Shown piece after piece: positions 21,401 through 22,397 of a DNA stretch of 22,397 nt. Source of the stretch: CAZJLP01 sp964546955 (lineage in GTDB: Bacteria > Verrucomicrobiota > Verrucomicrobiia > Opitutales > Opitutaceae); assembly GCA_964546955.1 (NCBI GenBank), contig CAZJLP010000074.1, positions 1-22,397 of the forward strand, written 5' to 3'. Position 1 is the stretch's first letter; the number at the start of each line of letters is the position of its first letter. Under the pieces are notes generated by a model. It saw nothing but the letters and a program-made list of their open reading frames with translations. It was not told the origin of the DNA and did not search any database. The translations under genes were made by a program, and so were the position numbers.

Positions 21401-22397
21401 GAGTTTGCCGTCGACACCCACTTCGCGCGCCACCGTGGTCACCTGTTCGGCGAAGGTCGCGAGCGTGTCGATCATGTTGTTGATCGTGTCGGCGAGTTCG
21501 GCGATTTCGCCTTTCGCATCCACGGTCAGCTTTCTCTTCAGTTCGCCGTTCGCCACGGCGGTCACGACCTTCGCGATACCGCGCACCTGCGAGGTGAGGT
21601 TACCGGCCATGAAGTTCACGTTGTCGGTCAAGTCCTTCCAGGTGCCCGATACACCGCGCACATCGGCCTGACCACCGAGTTTACCTTCCGTACCCACTTC
21701 GCGGGCCACACGGGTCACTTCCGACGCGAACGAGTTGAGCTGGTCCACCATGATGTTAACGGTGTTTTTCAGCTCCAGGATTTCACCTTTTACGTCCACG
21801 GTGATTTTCTTGGACAAGTCGCCGTTTGCCACCGCCTTCGTCACGTCGGCGATGTTGCGCACCTGACCGGTCAAGTTGCGCGCCATGGAGTTCACCGAGT
21901 CGGTCAAGTCCTTCCACGTGCCGGCGACGCCGCGCACGTCGGCCTGACCGCCGAGTTTGCCTTCGGTACCCACTTCGCGGGCCACACGGGTCACTTCCGA
22001 CGCGAACGAGTTGAGCTGGTCCACCATGATGTTAACGGTGTTTTTCAGCTCCAGGATTTCACCTTTTACGTCCACGGTGATTTTCTTGGACAAGTCGCCG
22101 TTTGCCACCGCCTTCGTCACGTCGGCGATGTTGCGCACCTGACCGGTCAAGTTGCGCGCCATGGAGTTCACCGAGTCGGTCAGATCCTTCCACGTACCGG
22201 CGACGCCTCGCACTTCGGCCTGGCCGCCGAGTTTGCCTTCGGTGCCCACTTCGCGGGCCACACGCGTCACTTCGGCCGCGAAGGAAGAGAGCTGGTCCAC
22301 CATGGTGTTGATGGTGTTCTTCAGTTCGAGAATTTCGCCGCGCACGTCGACGGTGATTTTCTTGGACAAGTCGCCGTTGGCCACGGCGGTGGTCACG
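18410..22397 (-). CDS. Poly-HAMP/GAF hybrid histidine kinase with three receivers (5'-partial)
   Basis: This group III (fungal Nik1-like) hybrid kinase is cut by the window edge; at least 1328 residues are present and the true start lies beyond 22397. Counting from the first visible codon, four tandem 92-residue HAMP units fill residues 1-368, with a fifth, partial one to about 410. A GAF domain (about 425-575) and a coiled coil (about 580-640) follow. HisKA holds H657 in MSHELRTPL, and the HATPase domain is at about 700-850 with DTGIGIP. Three receivers carry D991, D1113 and D1259; the third (LMDIMMPDMDG) is canonical. No membrane helix is visible in this part. In fungal Nik1, poly-HAMP arrays sense osmotic stress; the bacterial input here is unknown. 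It probably heads an operon with the downstream kinase (12-nt gap). Confidence 0.93.
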   Translation of the reverse strand, partial: VTTAVANGDLSKKITVDVRGEILELKNTINTMVDQLSSFAAEVTRVAREVGTEGKLGGQAEVRGVAGTWKDLTDSVNSMARNLTGQVRNIADVTKAVANGDLSKKITVDVKGEILELKNTVNIMVDQLNSFASEVTRVAREVGTEGKLGGQADVRGVAGTWKDLTDSVNSMARNLTGQVRNIADVTKAVANGDLSKKITVDVKGEILELKNTVNIMVDQLNSFASEVTRVAREVGTEGKLGGQADVRGVSGTWKDLTDNVNFMAGNLTSQVRGIAKVVTAVANGELKRKLTVDAKGEIAELADTINNMIDTLATFAEQVTTVAREVGVDGKLGGQALVPGAAGTWKDLTDNVNQLAANLTTQVRAIAEVATAVTKGDLTRSIKVEASGEVAALKDNINEMIRNLKDTTIKNNEQDWLKTNLAKFSRMLQGQKDLLTVGRLILSELAPVVSAQHGVFYMMINTGEEPKLRLLASYAFRARKHSLFEFKLGESLVGQAALEKERILLTNVPGDYVQISSGLGESAPLNLIVLPVIFEGQVKAVIELASFEQFSPTHQIFLDQLTESIGIVLNTIEANMRTEDLLKQSQSLAKELQSQQEELQKTNLELEDKAKLLAEQNVEVEKKNMEVEQARQALEEKASQLALTSKYKSEFLANMSHELRTPLNSLLILSDQLCANREGNLHPKQVDFAKTIHSSGQDLLRLINDILDLAKIESGTVSVELSDLRLNDLKDYVERTFLPIAEHKKLEYIVSVAPNLPRAMRTDSKRLQQILKNLLSNAFKFTERGRVTLGMEKAIVGWNPENNALNAADEVIAFRVSDTGIGIPNEKQQIIFEAFQQADGSTNRKYGGTGLGLSISREIARLLGGEIQLVSAVGEGSTFTLYLPATLSPGDKIEPSRSSVNNGEGNGYTGKNVQRITRELAPASDTYTLDDDRLHIGPNDKSVLIIEDDPAFATILLEVARAQGFKAVVTPRGSEALHLARSLPISAISLDIKLPDIDGRRVLSRLKDDPATRHIPVLIATVDETIEAGTKYGALAHLTKPTQKEGLVEAFASLKRFIDRPVKNLLLVEDNEVQRKSTIELIGNSDVHTYAAATGAEGLAMLKETIFDCVVLDLGLPDMSGAKFIEEVKNAGLQNLPIIVHTGRDLPKEELDQMKRAASTVILKDVQSPERLFDETALYLHRNVSKLPEDKRLLVESLHRDGEVLAGKRALIVDDDIRNIFAMTSFLERYDMGVESAENGLAALDILQNDSHFDVILMDIMMPDMDGYETMRRIRALAEFKDLPILALTAKAMKGDREKCIEAGASDYIAKPVDTEHLLSLLRIWLYR
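21293..22396 (-). repeat. Four tandem 276-bp HAMP-coding repeats, two nearly identical
   Basis: Units at 21293-21568, 21569-21844, 21845-22120 and 22121-22396 each encode 92 residues of HAMP plus linker. Bases 21690-21906 are identical to 21966-22182 (217 bp, offset exactly 276). The unit farthest toward the kinase core (21293-21568) has diverged most. The identity extends through synonymous positions, which points to recent duplication or gene conversion rather than protein-level constraint. More units probably lie beyond the window. Confidence 0.9.

Noticed and set aside
21293..22396. Regular tandem repeats that could be mistaken for a CRISPR or satellite array
   Set aside because: The 276-bp period is a multiple of three, stays in frame, and encodes HAMP domains continuous with a histidine kinase.

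Overview
The window is GC-rich, densely coding DNA of a Gram-negative bacterium, most likely a Verrucomicrobiota member (Opitutales-like). Three things suggest this: outer-membrane genes (Ara4N lipid A modification, an LptF/LptG permease); a large secreted dehydrogenase fused to a c-type haem domain, an architecture typical of Planctomycetes and Verrucomicrobia; and interspersed palindromic spacer repeats. The taxonomic call is inference from gene content. No rRNA, tRNA, CRISPR array, transposase or integrase was seen.

Layout. (1) 40-2197, plus strand: lipid A Ara4N genes, a stand-alone ArnA-type UDP-glucuronate decarboxylase and ArnD deformylase. They are separated by an inverted-repeat element that begins at the arnA stop codon and ends 3 nt before the arnD start. 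(2) 2478-3602, minus strand: an LptF/LptG-family permease for LPS export, convergent with arnD. (3) 3754-10568, minus strand: a two-gene unit joined by an ATGA overlap. The first gene encodes an M48-like HExxH metalloprotease. The second encodes an 1870-residue protein with a degenerate kinase C-lobe, a DUF4011 region, an SF1 helicase, a PD-(D/E)XK-like nuclease fold and a C-terminal WGR domain. This is the best candidate for an undescribed system; its domain logic recalls helicase-based anti-phage systems such as Mokosh, with a different nuclease and an added protease. (4) 10569-11018: a 450-nt divergent spacer.

(5) 11019-16488, plus strand: a four-gene catabolic-looking operon with a Gfo/Idh/MocA oxidoreductase, an MFS transporter, a secreted dehydrogenase with HEAT-like and cytochrome c domains, and a small cupin. 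It ends at a 25-bp-arm inverted repeat shared with the convergent kinase gene. (6) 16646-22397, minus strand: two sensor kinase genes 12 nt apart, a REC-PAS-HisKA-HATPase kinase and a poly-HAMP/GAF/kinase/three-receiver hybrid kinase. The hybrid kinase is cut by the window edge and carries near-identical 276-bp tandem repeats.

How the genes fit together. Regions 1 and 2 both act on LPS but are convergent, so they are not one operon. Region 5 reads as uptake plus oxidation of a sugar- or polyol-like substrate. Region 6 is a probable multi-step phosphorelay whose output lies outside the window. Region 3 is self-contained and has no metabolic link to its neighbours.
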